Assembly (NCBI GenBank): GCA_001657385.1
Contig: LYSZ01000003.1
Span: 253,001 to 317,000, forward strand
Direction: 5' to 3'
Length of the DNA stretch: 64,000 nucleotides
Source of the DNA: Parvularcula sp. BBD 1991-13
Lineage (GTDB): Bacteria; Pseudomonadota; Alphaproteobacteria; Caulobacterales; Parvularculaceae
Positions within the stretch are counted from its first letter, which is position 1. Each line of letters starts with the position of its first letter. This document shows positions 33,895 to 43,142 of the stretch, piece after piece. Under the pieces are notes generated by a model. That model was not told the DNA's origin, made no database searches, and saw nothing but the letters and a program-made list of their open reading frames with translations. The position numbers and the translations under genes are program-made.

Positions 33895-34713
33895 CTATTG
33901 CGCGGTGATCCCGCCGTCGATCTTGAACTCGGAAGCGGTCACGAAGCGCGATTCGTCAGAGGCGAGATAAACAACGCAATAGCCGACGTCCTCCGGGTCG
34001 CCCAGGCGGCGCATGGGGATCTGGCGGGAAAGCCGTTTTTCGCCCTCCTCGCCGCCGCCGCCGAGCGCAACGATGGGGTCGATGATCGGGGTTCGGGTGA
34101 ACACCGGATGGACCGAGTTGCAGCGCACGTCATAGCCGGACCGCGCGCAGTGAAGCGCGATGGACTTGGTCATCATCCATACCGCCGCCTTGGCGGTGTT
34201 GTAGGACAGCATCATGCCGTCGGCGATCATGCCGGCGACGGAGGAAATGTTGATGATCGAGGCCGGCTGCGAGTCCTTGAGGTAGGGCATGGCGAGTTGC
34301 GTGCCGATGAAAATCGAATCGACGTCGATATCCTGCACGCGACGCCAGTTCTCCCAGGTTTCGGTCTCGATGGTGCCGAACGAGCCGACCCCGGCGTTAT
34401 TGATCAGCACGCTGATCCCGTCCATGCGCCGCGCCGCCTCTTCAAGCGCGCGGGACCAGTCGTCCTTGCTGACGACGTCGTGTTTCAGGGCGATGGCGGC
34501 CCCGGGATGTTTTTCGTTGATGGCCGCCGCGGTCGCCTCGGCGCCGTCCAGGTTGACATCGGTAAGCGCGACCTGGGCGCCCTCGTCGGCGAGCATGCGC
34601 CCGAAACACGCGCCAAGCCCCTGGGCGCCGCCGGTGATGAAGACCTTCTTTCCCTGGACCCGCGTTCCCCGAAGCCGTGTTTTCCCAGTTCGTGCGTCCT
34701 GCGCGCCGGCCAT
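33895..34713 (-). CDS. SDR family oxidoreductase
   Basis: A 272-residue classical SDR with an extra ~20-residue N-terminus. Motifs are ITGGAQGLGACFG near residue 26, NNAGVGSFG, catalytic Ser in NISSVAG and SYNTAKAA (Tyr and Lys), ending in FKIDGGITAQ. An acidic residue at the end of beta-2 (TDVN) indicates NAD preference. The motif set resembles bile-acid or cyclohexanol dehydrogenase-type SDRs, but the substrate is unknown. It is a single gene with no obvious operon partner. Confidence 0.9.
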   Translation of the reverse strand: MAGAQDARTGKTRLRGTRVQGKKVFITGGAQGLGACFGRMLADEGAQVALTDVNLDGAEATAAAINEKHPGAAIALKHDVVSKDDWSRALEEAARRMDGISVLINNAGVGSFGTIETETWENWRRVQDIDVDSIFIGTQLAMPYLKDSQPASIINISSVAGMIADGMMLSYNTAKAAVWMMTKSIALHCARSGYDVRCNSVHPVFTRTPIIDPIVALGGGGEEGEKRLSRQIPMRRLGDPEDVGYCVVYLASDESRFVTASEFKIDGGITAQ

Positions 34714-34904
34714 GCAACCCTCTCCTGTTTCGCGGCTAATCCGCGGGCGGTCCGCCGTTCATGCGGCGGCGCGGACGGGCCGTCATCGTTGCGGAGCGAC
34801 CCTGTTCGGAACCGGTTTTTTAGATTTGCCACAGCCGCCGACGGCGCGCCAGCATCAGGTGCAGCGACGGCTGCAGCGGCGCGCGCGGCGGGGATGGCTC
34901 AGGC

Positions 34905-35228
34905 TCAGCCTTCCTGTTGCACCTGCCTGACCGCCTCTTCCAGGAAATCGGCCATCTGACGGCGGATCTGGTGATCGGACTGGTCGACGCCGGCGGCGTC
35001 GAAATCGCCGCGCACCTTGCGGAAGACATCTTCATGGCCGGCCTCTTCAAGGTCGGACTTGACGACTTCCGCCGCATATTGCTGAGCGTCTTCCCCCTCC
35101 TTGCCGAGCAGGCCCGCCGCCCAGAGACCCAGGAGCTTGTTGCGCCGCGCCTCGGCCTTGAAGCGCAGCTCGGCGTCATGGGCGAATTGCTTCTCGAACT
35201 TGTCTTCGCGGTCGTCGAACGTGGTCAT
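34905..35228 (-). CDS. F1-ATPase inhibitor subunit zeta (DUF1476)
   Basis: ATG 35228 gives 107 residues matching the alphaproteobacterial zeta subunit (PF07345). The N-terminal inhibitory region TFDDREDKFEKQFAHDAELR is followed by FKAEARRNKLLGLWAAGLLG and a four-helix C-terminal part. In Paracoccus the N-terminus blocks ATP hydrolysis by F1 in one direction. The gene is divergent from purC, an order common in alphaproteobacteria. The longer frame upstream of the ATG is not credible. Confidence 0.93.
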   Translation of the reverse strand: MTTFDDREDKFEKQFAHDAELRFKAEARRNKLLGLWAAGLLGKEGEDAQQYAAEVVKSDLEEAGHEDVFRKVRGDFDAAGVDQSDHQIRRQMADFLEEAVRQVQQEG

Positions 35229-35532
35229 GGGTCGGGGATCTCCGGTAAGGGGAACTGAATGGTAAGCTCTTTCAGGCTTATTTATTATCGCTTGCCCGGG
35301 GGCGCAACGCCAGTCCGGCGCAGGCCGAAACCTCCGCCGCAAGCGCCCGCGCCCCGGCGGATTTTGGGGGTTTTCAAGGGCCGAGGAACGCCCTACACAC
35401 GCGCTTTGCCCGCCCGATCGAGCGTGGTAACGAAATTGGCGGCGCGGATCCGCGCGCCGCAGCGCCAAGGCGCCCCGCGGGCGGTCGCATCGCCCCCGCC
35501 GCGCTCTCAAAGCATTGAAAAGGAACACGTTA

Positions 35533-36309
35533 ATGGCTCGCCGCAAGCAAATCTACGAAGGCAAGGCGAAGATCCTGTTCGAAGGCCCCGAGCCCGGCAC
35601 CATCATCCAGTATTTCAAGGACGACGCGACCGCCTTCAACAACAAGAAACATGCGGTTCTGGAAGGCAAGGGCGTTCTCAACAACCGGATTTCGGAATTC
35701 GTGATGACGGGCCTGGAGCGCATCGGCGTGCCGACCCATTTCATCAAGCGCATGAACATGCGCGAGCAGCTGGTGCGCCATGTGGAAATCGTGCCGGTGG
35801 AAGTGGTGGTGCGCAATGTCGCGGCGGGCTCCATCTGCAAGCGCCTGGGGCTGGAAGAAGGCTCGGCCCTGCCGCGCTCCGTGATCGAATTCTATTACAA
35901 GAACGACGCGCTTGGCGATCCGCTTATCTCCGAGGAGCACATCACCGCGTTCAACTGGGCCAATCCCCAGGAAATCGACGACATGACCGCGCTCGCCCTG
36001 CGCATTAACGATTTCCTCTCGGGACTGTTTATCGGCGTCGGCATCAAGCTGGTGGACTTCAAGGTCGAATTCGGCCGCCAATACGAAGGCGAGATGATGC
36101 GCCTGATCGTCGCCGACGAGATCAGCCCGGATTCTTGCCGTCTCTGGGATCTCGAGTCAGGCGACATCATGGACAAGGACCGGTTCCGCAAGGACCTGGG
36201 CGCCGTCACCGACGCCTACCGCGAAGTGGCGCGTCGTCTCGGCGTCCTGCGCGAGAGCGAGAATTCCGGCCAGAGCGGCCCCGTGCTGGTCAGCGACAAC
36301 GAAAAGTAA
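35533..36309 (+). CDS. purC: Phosphoribosylaminoimidazole-succinocarboxamide synthase
   Basis: ATG 35533 ([18 protein letters not shown]) with AAAGGA upstream gives 258 residues. SAICAR synthetase signatures are present: [41 protein letters not shown] and [10 protein letters not shown]...[16 protein letters not shown]. It joins aspartate to CAIR with ATP in purine synthesis. Position next to the zeta-subunit gene is typical. The hairpin at 36465-36500 may be its terminator. Confidence 0.97.
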   Translation: MARRKQIYEGKAKILFEGPEPGTIIQYFKDDATAFNNKKHAVLEGKGVLNNRISEFVMTGLERIGVPTHFIKRMNMREQLVRHVEIVPVEVVVRNVAAGSICKRLGLEEGSALPRSVIEFYYKNDALGDPLISEEHITAFNWANPQEIDDMTALALRINDFLSGLFIGVGIKLVDFKVEFGRQYEGEMMRLIVADEISPDSCRLWDLESGDIMDKDRFRKDLGAVTDAYREVARRLGVLRESENSGQSGPVLVSDNEK

Positions 36310-36464
36310 CGCCGCCCGCCCGGATCGCGCAAACCGGAGGCAACCTGGAGCCATGCGCCCGCCGGGCGCCGCCTCATCCAGGTCCCGGATAGGGCCAAGA
36401 CGGACCCAATCCGGGCGATACCGAGGGGCTTGGCGGGTCTGGAAAGCAAGCGGCAAAGCGAAAG

Positions 36465-36500
36465 GGCCCGTCGCAGCAATCCAGTGATGCGCGACGGGCC
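36465..36500 (+). terminator. GC-rich hairpin downstream of purC
   Basis: GGCCCGTCGC (36465-36474) pairs perfectly with GCGACGGGCC (36491-36500) around a 16-nt loop. It lies 156 bp beyond the purC stop and has no T-run. Confidence 0.45.
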
Positions 36501-36678
36501 GATATCGCGCGGTTACTGCGACGTCCGACGGCGGCGATCTCCCCTGAGCAGCTCGTCGGCTTAATCGCCATATCGCGCATCCGGCCACAACCGATGGTTC
36601 CGGGCGAGAACCTGGGCGTCCGGATCTTCTTCTTACGATTGCATTCGAATGAGGTCTTGACCTAACCGGCCAGCAAAC

Positions 36679-36717
36679 TTGACAAAAATGGCCACATAAC
36701 TTGCCAACCGGCCATTT
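36679..36717 (+). promoter_or_regulatory. Possible promoter/operator of the AraC-type gene
   Basis: A perfect TTGACA (36679-36684) is followed by an inverted repeat AAATGGCC (36686-36693) / GGCCATTT (36710-36717). The related direct repeats ACCGGCCA lie at 36665 and 36707. A -10 hexamer at the right distance is not clear. The symmetry suggests a binding site for the regulator itself. Confidence 0.4.
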
Positions 36718-36824
36718 CTCGTAAAAGTATCAGGTTGTTGTCAGCAATTTTGCAATGCCGGCGATTGCATGCCGCAAGCTTTTGCGCCGTCGGGCGTCGA
36801 GCATTGAAACCAGGGGGAATCGTT

Positions 36825-37826
36825 TTGGGCACCGTCTCGTCCCGATATACGCGCAGTCTGTACGAAAGCTGCGTCAAGCGCGGCGCGGACGAGACGCGCC
36901 TGCGTCAGGCTATCGGCGGCGGTCCGAACCCGTTCGGAAATCCTGCGCGCCGGTTCTCGAATGAGGCGGTGCTCGACATGCTCCATCTCGCCGAACGGCT
37001 GACCGGGGATACGGCCATGGGCGTTTACGCCGGCAGCGATTTCCGCCCGACGACTTTTATGGATGTCGGCATGGCGCTGACCGCGGCGAGTTGCCTGCGC
37101 GAGGCGCTCGCCGTCAACGAGCAGTACCAGGCGCTGACCCAGCAACTCGGCAAAACCCATCTCTCGGTGACCGGCCAGGGGGCGACGATCACCTGGCGGC
37201 CCTATATCAACGACGCCGAACGGATGCGCCCCTCCACCGAGGCGGCGTTCGCCGGCTACGCCATCTTCGGCCGCTGGCTGACCTGGCTCTACGACAAGGA
37301 AGCGGCGGGCATGCAGTTCCGCCACGCCCGCCCGCCCCACGCCGATCTGTGCGACGAGGTGTTCGGCTGCGAGGTGATCTACAGCGCGCCCCTCGACGTC
37401 ATGGAACTCGACCCCGAGCTTGTCGACATGCCCCTGCCCCAGGCCAATCCGGACCTCCTGAAATCGCTCTGCGCCCGCCTCGACAAGGCGCTGGCCGCGC
37501 TTTACGAGCCCTTGAGCGCGACACAGGAAGTCTTCCACTACGTCCAGTCGGAACTGGAGCGCGGCGCGCCCGCCCTCGCCGGCGTCGCCGCCGCGCTGGG
37601 CTATTCCGAACGCACCCTGCGCCGCCGCCTCGCCCGCGAAGATACGAGCTTTCGCACCGTGGTTGAAACCGCCCGAAAGGACGCCTGCGACATCTTCCTC
37701 CGTGAACGAAAGAAGTCGATCGCCGAAATCGCCCAGGCCCTCGGCTACAGCGAACAGTCCGCGTTCACCCGCGCCTTCAAGAGCTGGTACGGCAAACCGC
37801 CCTCCGCTTACGTGCGCGCGCCCTGA
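36825..37826 (+). CDS. AraC-family transcriptional regulator
   Basis: No ATG occurs early in the frame. TTG 36825 is chosen because AGGGGG lies 7 bp upstream, giving 333 residues. The N-terminal ~210 residues resemble the arabinose-binding-like sensor domain of OruR/ArgR-type AraC proteins. The last ~100 residues hold two helix-turn-helix motifs (LAGVAAALGYSERTLRRRLARE and IAEIAQALGYSEQSAFTRAFKSW). It probably regulates the nitrilase gene 117 bp downstream on the same strand, an inference from position. Confidence 0.85.
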   Translation: MGTVSSRYTRSLYESCVKRGADETRLRQAIGGGPNPFGNPARRFSNEAVLDMLHLAERLTGDTAMGVYAGSDFRPTTFMDVGMALTAASCLREALAVNEQYQALTQQLGKTHLSVTGQGATITWRPYINDAERMRPSTEAAFAGYAIFGRWLTWLYDKEAAGMQFRHARPPHADLCDEVFGCEVIYSAPLDVMELDPELVDMPLPQANPDLLKSLCARLDKALAALYEPLSATQEVFHYVQSELERGAPALAGVAAALGYSERTLRRRLAREDTSFRTVVETARKDACDIFLRERKKSIAEIAQALGYSEQSAFTRAFKSWYGKPPSAYVRAP

Positions 37827-37943
37827 GGCCCCCGCACCGACGGTCTTCGCGCTTTCGCCGGCCGCCCGTTCGCCAGGGATGGCGCGCCGGACGCGGGCCT
37901 GTTATCGATAGAATACGCAACAATCAGGAAAGGGCCGCATCTC

Positions 37944-38972
37944 ATGACGTCAGGCGCCGGTTTCACCATGGCGGCGATCCAGGCCGCCCCCGTCCTTTTC
38001 GATAAAACTGCGTCTACGGATAAAGCGTGCGATCTTATCCGGCAGGCCGGGGCCCGCGGCGCCGACATTGCGGTATTCGGCGAGAGCTGGCTGCCCGGCT
38101 ACCCGTTCTGGGTGGAGGGTCAGATTACGGATCTCACCTGGGAAGCGAGCGCGGCCTATCTTGAAAACGCCGTCGACATTCCCGGCCCGGAAACCGCGGC
38201 GCTCGCCGACGCGGCGCGCGAGGCGGATGTCGACGTGGTGATCGGCGTCGCGGAGCGCGATCCGTTTACGGAAGGCACGGCGTATTGCACCGCGCTGTCG
38301 ATCGGGCGCGGCGGCGAGATCCTGGGACGCCACCGCAAACTGAAACCGACCCATGCGGAACGCATCATCTGGGGCGACGGCGACGGCGCCGGGTTGCAGG
38401 TGCATGCGCGCGATTACGCCCGCATCAGCGCGCTCAATTGCTGGGAGCACCAGATGATGCTGCCGGGCTACGCCCTCGCCGCGCAGGGAACCCAGGTTCA
38501 CGCCGCGCTTTGGCCGGGCTGGGAGAAAACTCCGCGCGCAGGCGAATATTGCTGGGCGCGCCAGCACCTCCTGTCGCGCGCCTTCGCCAGCCAGGCGGCG
38601 GCCTATGTCGTCTGCGCGGCGGGCCTGCGGCTTGCAAAGGACATCCCCGAGCGCTGGCGCCCGCTCGGCGTGTGGGAGCACACCGGGCAATCGGCGATTA
38701 TCGACCCGCGCGGGGAGATCGTCGCGCTGGCGGATACGGACGAAACCATTCTGACGGCGGAAGGATCCCTGGAGACCGTGCGCGCCGCGAAAGCGGCCTG
38801 CGACATCGCCGGTCATTATTCGCGGCCGGACGTTTTCGACTTCGTGGTGAACCGCGCGCCGGCGCCGCAGCGCGCCGGCTTTTCGCACGGATACGATACG
38901 TGGACCGACGCGGATGCGGCGGACCACGGAGGCGCCGCCGAAGAAGACGAAAGCCCCGGACGGACCGCCTGA
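37944..38972 (+). CDS. Nitrilase (carbon-nitrogen hydrolase family)
   Basis: A 342-residue protein with the nitrilase catalytic triad E47 (FGESWLPGYPFW), K132 (HRKLKPTHAER) and C166 (ALNCWEHQMML). The LNCWEH context matches true nitrilases rather than amidases, so hydrolysis of a nitrile to an acid and ammonia is the best guess. Length is normal. The C-terminal ~30 residues are acidic and Ala-rich. It follows an AraC-type regulator, likely its activator. Substrate unknown. Confidence 0.92.
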   Translation: MTSGAGFTMAAIQAAPVLFDKTASTDKACDLIRQAGARGADIAVFGESWLPGYPFWVEGQITDLTWEASAAYLENAVDIPGPETAALADAAREADVDVVIGVAERDPFTEGTAYCTALSIGRGGEILGRHRKLKPTHAERIIWGDGDGAGLQVHARDYARISALNCWEHQMMLPGYALAAQGTQVHAALWPGWEKTPRAGEYCWARQHLLSRAFASQAAAYVVCAAGLRLAKDIPERWRPLGVWEHTGQSAIIDPRGEIVALADTDETILTAEGSLETVRAAKAACDIAGHYSRPDVFDFVVNRAPAPQRAGFSHGYDTWTDADAADHGGAAEEDESPGRTA

Positions 38973-39105
38973 GGCGGTTGATGCGTCGCGGCGCCGTCTC
39001 GGCGCCTCGGAATGAAGCGCCGGCGCTGTTTCGGGCGACGGACCGCCCGAGGCGATACGCGGCGACGGAACGCAGGATCAAAACACAGCAGGGTCGGTAT
39101 ACGGA

Positions 39106-40383
39106 TCAGGGCGCGAGGCGGCGCAATTGCTCGATCAGGGCGCCGGCGCGCGCAAGACCGGCGGCGAACGCGGCGTCCCGGTCGTCGCTCGCGAGGCGGC
39201 GGGAACGGGCCTTGCGGCGCAAAGCCGCAATCATCTCTTCCGCCTCGTTCAACTCCCGCCGCAGGGCGGAGAGCCGGGCGGGATCATCGGCGGACGGAAT
39301 GGCGGCGTCGGGGTCCTCCCCGGCGCCGGCTGCGCCGGGCGGCGCCGACCCGTTCGCCGCCGCTGCGATCGCCGAGGCGACGTCGCTCAGCGTCGCTTCC
39401 TGGCGGACATGGCTTTCCTCGCCCGCCCGGCGCATGGCGATCAGGCGATCGAATTCGCTGCCCGCGAAAGCGCCGGCCGGCGGGGCGGCGTCTTCCGAGC
39501 CGTCGTCGCCCGCCCCTTCTTTCTTCGCTCGTTCTTTGTCCGCACCCTGTTCATATGCGTTTTCATGCCGCAGCGCCCCGACCGCAGCGTCCACCTCCGC
39601 CGCCGAGACGTCATGACGGCGCGCCGCGACGCAATCCTCGATAATCCGCGCGCACACCCGATTGATGCGGATCGGCGCGCCGCCGGTCGCCTCGTAGATA
39701 CGCGCCATGGCCTCGTCGGCGAAGGCGGGATCCTCCCGCCAGCCGGCCATGGACAGTCGGTACAGAATGTATTCCCGGGTTTCCTCGCGGCTCAAGGGCT
39801 CCAGTCGACAGGACGCGAGCGTATGCTGGCGCAGGGCCGTCAGCGCGGGCGCCTGCAAGGTCTCTTCAAGCGCGACCTCGCCGACAAGGAAAACCTGCAA
39901 CAAGGGCGTACCGTGATAATGCGTTTCCGACAGCACACGGAACATATCGAGCGCTGCAACCGAAAGCCGCTGCGCCTCGTCGAGGATCAGGAGAACCCGC
40001 CGCCCGCGCGACATCTCCTCGAACAGGAACCGGCGCAAGGCCCGCCCTGCGTCGCCGTCGGAACCGACGTCGAGACCGAAGGCCGCCACAACCGGGTCAA
40101 GAAGGCGATCGGGAACGCCTTCCGCCTCGCCGCCCTCTCCTGATTGGGCTGGCGCCGCGGCCGCCGTTACGCCCGCATCGCGGGCCTGGCCGGCGAAAAC
40201 AGCAGCCGTCAGGGTCTTGCCGAGGCCGGGCGCGCCGGTGAGGACGACAAACCCTTCGCGCTGTTTCAACCCGTAATGCAGATAGGACATCGCCTTGTTG
40301 TGGGAGCGGCTTCCGAAAAAAACGGTCGGGTCAGGACGAAGCCTGAAAGCCGGTCCGGTAAGGCTGAAATAGTCCTTATCCAT
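39106..40383 (-). CDS. PEP-CTERM/XrtA locus-associated AAA ATPase (ExeA-like)
   Basis: A 425-residue protein beginning MDKDYFSLTGPAFRLRPDPTVFF with a Walker A motif TGAPGLGKT near residue 50 and a Walker B motif VLLILDEAQRL near residue 130. Sensor-type Arg residues and an AAA lid follow (GAPIRINRVCARII). The last ~150 residues are a low-complexity charged linker and a predicted coiled coil (ALRRELNEAEEMIAALRR). It matches the secretion-ATPase family found in exosortase/EPS loci. It is the last gene of a five-gene minus-strand unit. Its exact role in polysaccharide or protein export is not established. Confidence 0.85.
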   Translation of the reverse strand: MDKDYFSLTGPAFRLRPDPTVFFGSRSHNKAMSYLHYGLKQREGFVVLTGAPGLGKTLTAAVFAGQARDAGVTAAAAPAQSGEGGEAEGVPDRLLDPVVAAFGLDVGSDGDAGRALRRFLFEEMSRGRRVLLILDEAQRLSVAALDMFRVLSETHYHGTPLLQVFLVGEVALEETLQAPALTALRQHTLASCRLEPLSREETREYILYRLSMAGWREDPAFADEAMARIYEATGGAPIRINRVCARIIEDCVAARRHDVSAAEVDAAVGALRHENAYEQGADKERAKKEGAGDDGSEDAAPPAGAFAGSEFDRLIAMRRAGEESHVRQEATLSDVASAIAAAANGSAPPGAAGAGEDPDAAIPSADDPARLSALRRELNEAEEMIAALRRKARSRRLASDDRDAAFAAGLARAGALIEQLRRLAP

Positions 40384-40386
40384 GCG

Positions 40387-42144
40387 CTAAAAATCCAGCG
40401 TAATCCCTGCGAAGACCACATTCTCGGAAAACTCGAGCGAATCGATATCCGCAAACCGTTCCGTACGGGAATATTCAGCGAAAACCGAAGCGTTTCGATA
40501 AAGACGGTAGCTGCCGCCGATCCGCCCGGTGACATTGTCCGTCACGCCGTTATTGGCGGCGAGCGCGCCGCAATCGTCGGGCGTCTCAAGGCCGAACACG
40601 GCGGGCGTCGCCTCGCAAGTGGTCGTATCGACCGTGGTGTCGGCGTAACGGTAGGAAAGATCGCCATAGGCGGTCAGGCGACGCGACAGCCGGCGCTGCA
40701 CGCTGACCCCGGCGCCGTAGACCTCGGTCTGGCGAAAGCCGAAATCGTCGTCCGAATAAAGCGCCTGCATCGAGATGCTGGTCCGGCCGAAGCGGCCGAC
40801 GAGAGAAGCCGACGCCGTGTCGGAAATCGCGACGCCGGACGTCTGGGCGAGACTGACATTGTTGCCGCCATTGGAGAAAAAGTTCGCCGCGTCGACCACG
40901 GCGCGCGGCGACAGCTCCTCGCCCTCGCGCAGGCGGTCGGCGAAATCGAGGGTCGCGCGGGCGTTGCCGCGGAACTGAGAGGACACCGACTGGGTCCGTG
41001 TACGGAAAGAGCGTTCCGCCCGGGCGCTGAAGTTCAACCGGCTGGAGATGCGGTACTGGATGTCGGCGTTGACGAAATCGTCGCCATAGCGCTCCCCGTA
41101 TTCAACCCGGATATTCGCTCGCCGCCCCGGCGCGGCGGTGAAGCCGGCGCGCCAGAACACGCCGGAAAGATCCGTATCGTCGAAAAACAGCGAGGCGGCT
41201 TCGCCAGTGTCCACTTCGTCGTAGCCGATCGCGCCGCTCAGGGACAAAACATCGTTCAGCAGGATCTGAATGTCGCTGAACACCGATCCCTGCTGAAATT
41301 CGAACTCCGAGAACAGGGTGGGTCCGTCGGCGGTGAGAATGACGAAGTCCTGGCTGTCCTCGGTCACGTCGGCGCCGTAGGCGGCGAGGCGGAACCGCGC
41401 CCTGTTGAACGCGCCGCCGCTGTCATATTGCAGCGTCGCTTCCTGCGCGAGGGTGTCGTTGAAGGCCGCCCCGCCGAAGGGGTTGAAGTTCTGATTGGAG
41501 TCGTCGACGAGCGACTGCGAGAAACGGTAGCGCGCCTCGATCGAGGACAGGTCGGCGAAGCGATGATAGACGTAAGGGCTCGCCGAATAGGAATGCACGT
41601 TGACCTGTTGCTGACGCCCGGCGTTGATATTGCCCGAGAAGCGGGCGTTATCGCCGACCACCTGGCGGCGCGAAGACCCGGAAATGTCGAGATAGAGCCA
41701 GTTGTCCAGCGCGGTGAAGGTGCTGACGGCGCCGACATTCTGACTGACGAGCACATCGCTCTGGTCGACCAGATACGAAAGGTCCAGATCGCCGATCAGG
41801 ACGCCCGTCACCAGCGGGGTGCTGACGATCGCGCCGCCGGTGAACAGCGTCGAGAGAATGGCCTCGCCGTCCTCGTTCGGCGAACTCGCCAGGTTGATAT
41901 TGTCCGAATAGCCCGCCCGCGCCGACCCGCTCAGCGAGTAGCCGAGATAATCCGTGCGGAAGGACAAGGGCGCGGTCGGCTCCGTGGACTGGGCGAACGC
42001 GCCGCCGCACGCCGCGCTCAACGCGGTGCAGGCGACGACTCCGAGGGCCGCGCCGGCGGGGCCGATCCGCTGGCGCACGGCCCGGTTTTCCGTCCGGCGG
42101 TGCGCCGGCTGCCGGCTGAGTGCCGTTCCAGATGTGGTTGTCAT
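40387..42144 (-). CDS. Outer-membrane beta-barrel protein of PEP-CTERM/EPS loci
   Basis: A 585-residue protein with a Sec signal (AGAALGVVACTALSAACGGAFA-Q). The mature sequence is rich in Gly, Ser, Tyr and alternating beta strands and ends FAGITLDF, a terminal aromatic as in barrels. It resembles the TIGR03016-type 'PEP-CTERM system-associated' barrels that occur in exosortase EPS clusters. It probably provides the outer-membrane path or scaffold for the polymer. ATGA overlap (42141-42144) couples it to the upstream kinase-like gene. Confidence 0.82.
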   Translation of the reverse strand: MTTTSGTALSRQPAHRRTENRAVRQRIGPAGAALGVVACTALSAACGGAFAQSTEPTAPLSFRTDYLGYSLSGSARAGYSDNINLASSPNEDGEAILSTLFTGGAIVSTPLVTGVLIGDLDLSYLVDQSDVLVSQNVGAVSTFTALDNWLYLDISGSSRRQVVGDNARFSGNINAGRQQQVNVHSYSASPYVYHRFADLSSIEARYRFSQSLVDDSNQNFNPFGGAAFNDTLAQEATLQYDSGGAFNRARFRLAAYGADVTEDSQDFVILTADGPTLFSEFEFQQGSVFSDIQILLNDVLSLSGAIGYDEVDTGEAASLFFDDTDLSGVFWRAGFTAAPGRRANIRVEYGERYGDDFVNADIQYRISSRLNFSARAERSFRTRTQSVSSQFRGNARATLDFADRLREGEELSPRAVVDAANFFSNGGNNVSLAQTSGVAISDTASASLVGRFGRTSISMQALYSDDDFGFRQTEVYGAGVSVQRRLSRRLTAYGDLSYRYADTTVDTTTCEATPAVFGLETPDDCGALAANNGVTDNVTGRIGGSYRLYRNASVFAEYSRTERFADIDSLEFSENVVFAGITLDF

Positions 42145-43142
42145 GGCGATGCGCCCCCTTTGGCGGTAGTGTGCGGCGGCTTTTCCGCCGTCTCAAGCGT
42201 CGTGTTCCCTGACATTGCGTATCGAGGCATTTCGTGTTCAGGCGTTGCGTGTTCAGGCGCGGCGCTTGCGTCTTGGCCGGTCCGGTCGCGGATGTCGGCG
42301 GACGCCGCCGCCGGTCCGGGCCGCCGGTTCAGCACCAGCGCGATCCTGTCATTGGTATCCACCAGTTCATCAATCGCCGCAACAAGCGCCGGCCGGCGGG
42401 TGGTCTGCGCGCACACGACCAGGACGATGTCGTCGGCGTAACGGGCGAAGGCGGGCGCCTTGTCGCGCGCCGCGTCGATAATGACGAGCCCGCCCCGCGA
42501 CGCCGCGGCGAGCCGCTCGCCGAGGCGGTTTTCAGCGAAAAGGTCCGCCAGATCCGCATTTGCGGGCGCATCGCCCGCCCGCATCAGGCGCAGCGGCGCC
42601 CCCGCAAACATGGCGCAAAACCGGTCGGCCTCGCCGGCGCCGATCTCGGCGGGTGCGGCCGGCGCAGGCGCAGGCGCGGAATGCACAGATGCCGAATGCA
42701 CAGATGCTGAATGCACAGGCGCTGAATGCGCGGGCGCCGCTCGCGGGGCGACGAGCCAGTCGTGAAAGCCCGGGCCGTCGGGAAGGCCGAGCCGCGCCCA
42801 GAGGCCGCCGCCCTCGCATCCGTCGGCGTCGTCCGCGCCGCCCTGGATCAGGAGGGCGCCGATCCCGTCTTCCTGGGCGAAACTCAACGCCAGGTTGAAG
42901 GCGAAGAAACTGGCGCCCGCTCCCGGATGCGCGCCGGCGACCATGACGACGCGCTTGCGCGGCGGCCCGCGCCGGGGCTGTCCCTTGAGCGTCAGCCCCA
43001 GCCGGCGCAAGAGCCGCCGGCGAATGACGCGCATCTCCGAGCCAAGCGGCCCATCCCCGGCGTGCGGCCCGTAGAGCCCGAGCGCGGCAAGCCGGTCCGC
43101 CGCCGGCGCATATGGGCGCGCGGCCGTTTCCATACGGGTCAT
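42141..43142 (-). CDS. BY-kinase-like P-loop protein of the EPS locus, Walker A lysine missing
   Basis: ATG 43142 overlaps the stop of the chain-length gene (ATGA), giving 333 residues. The fold of the PEP-CTERM tyrosine autokinase family is visible (VVMVAGAHPGAGASFFAFNLALSFAQ). However, the P-loop reads GAGAS where active enzymes have G-x-G-K-S/T, so the nucleotide-binding lysine is Ala. Walker B is GLVIIDAARD. There is no C-terminal Tyr cluster. A His/Ser/Ala/Pro repeat insert (about residues 135-155) is encoded by 15-bp DNA repeats. It may be a non-catalytic structural partner of the chain-length determinant. Confidence 0.8.
   Translation of the reverse strand: MTRMETAARPYAPAADRLAALGLYGPHAGDGPLGSEMRVIRRRLLRRLGLTLKGQPRRGPPRKRVVMVAGAHPGAGASFFAFNLALSFAQEDGIGALLIQGGADDADGCEGGGLWARLGLPDGPGFHDWLVAPRAAPAHSAPVHSASVHSASVHSAPAPAPAAPAEIGAGEADRFCAMFAGAPLRLMRAGDAPANADLADLFAENRLGERLAAASRGGLVIIDAARDKAPAFARYADDIVLVVCAQTTRRPALVAAIDELVDTNDRIALVLNRRPGPAAASADIRDRTGQDASAAPEHATPEHEMPRYAMSGNTTLETAEKPPHTTAKGGASP
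42679..42738. repeat. 15-bp tandem repeat, four copies, inside the kinase-like gene
   Basis: GAATGCACAGATGCC, GAATGCACAGATGCT, GAATGCACAGGCGCT and GAATGCGCGGGCGCC follow in tandem and encode a five-residue period (HSAxV) on the minus strand. A second, weaker 15-bp-like array lies near 42198-42255 in the same gene's 3' end. Confidence 0.85.

Larger units (their letters stand above)
36310..36824. other. Intergenic region with a terminator and AraC promoter elements
   Basis: No gene is seen in ~515 bp between purC and the AraC-type gene; frames on both strands lack family features. The segment contains a GC-rich hairpin (36465-36500) and, near the AraC start, a TTGACA hexamer and an inverted repeat, listed separately. 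Confidence 0.5.
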
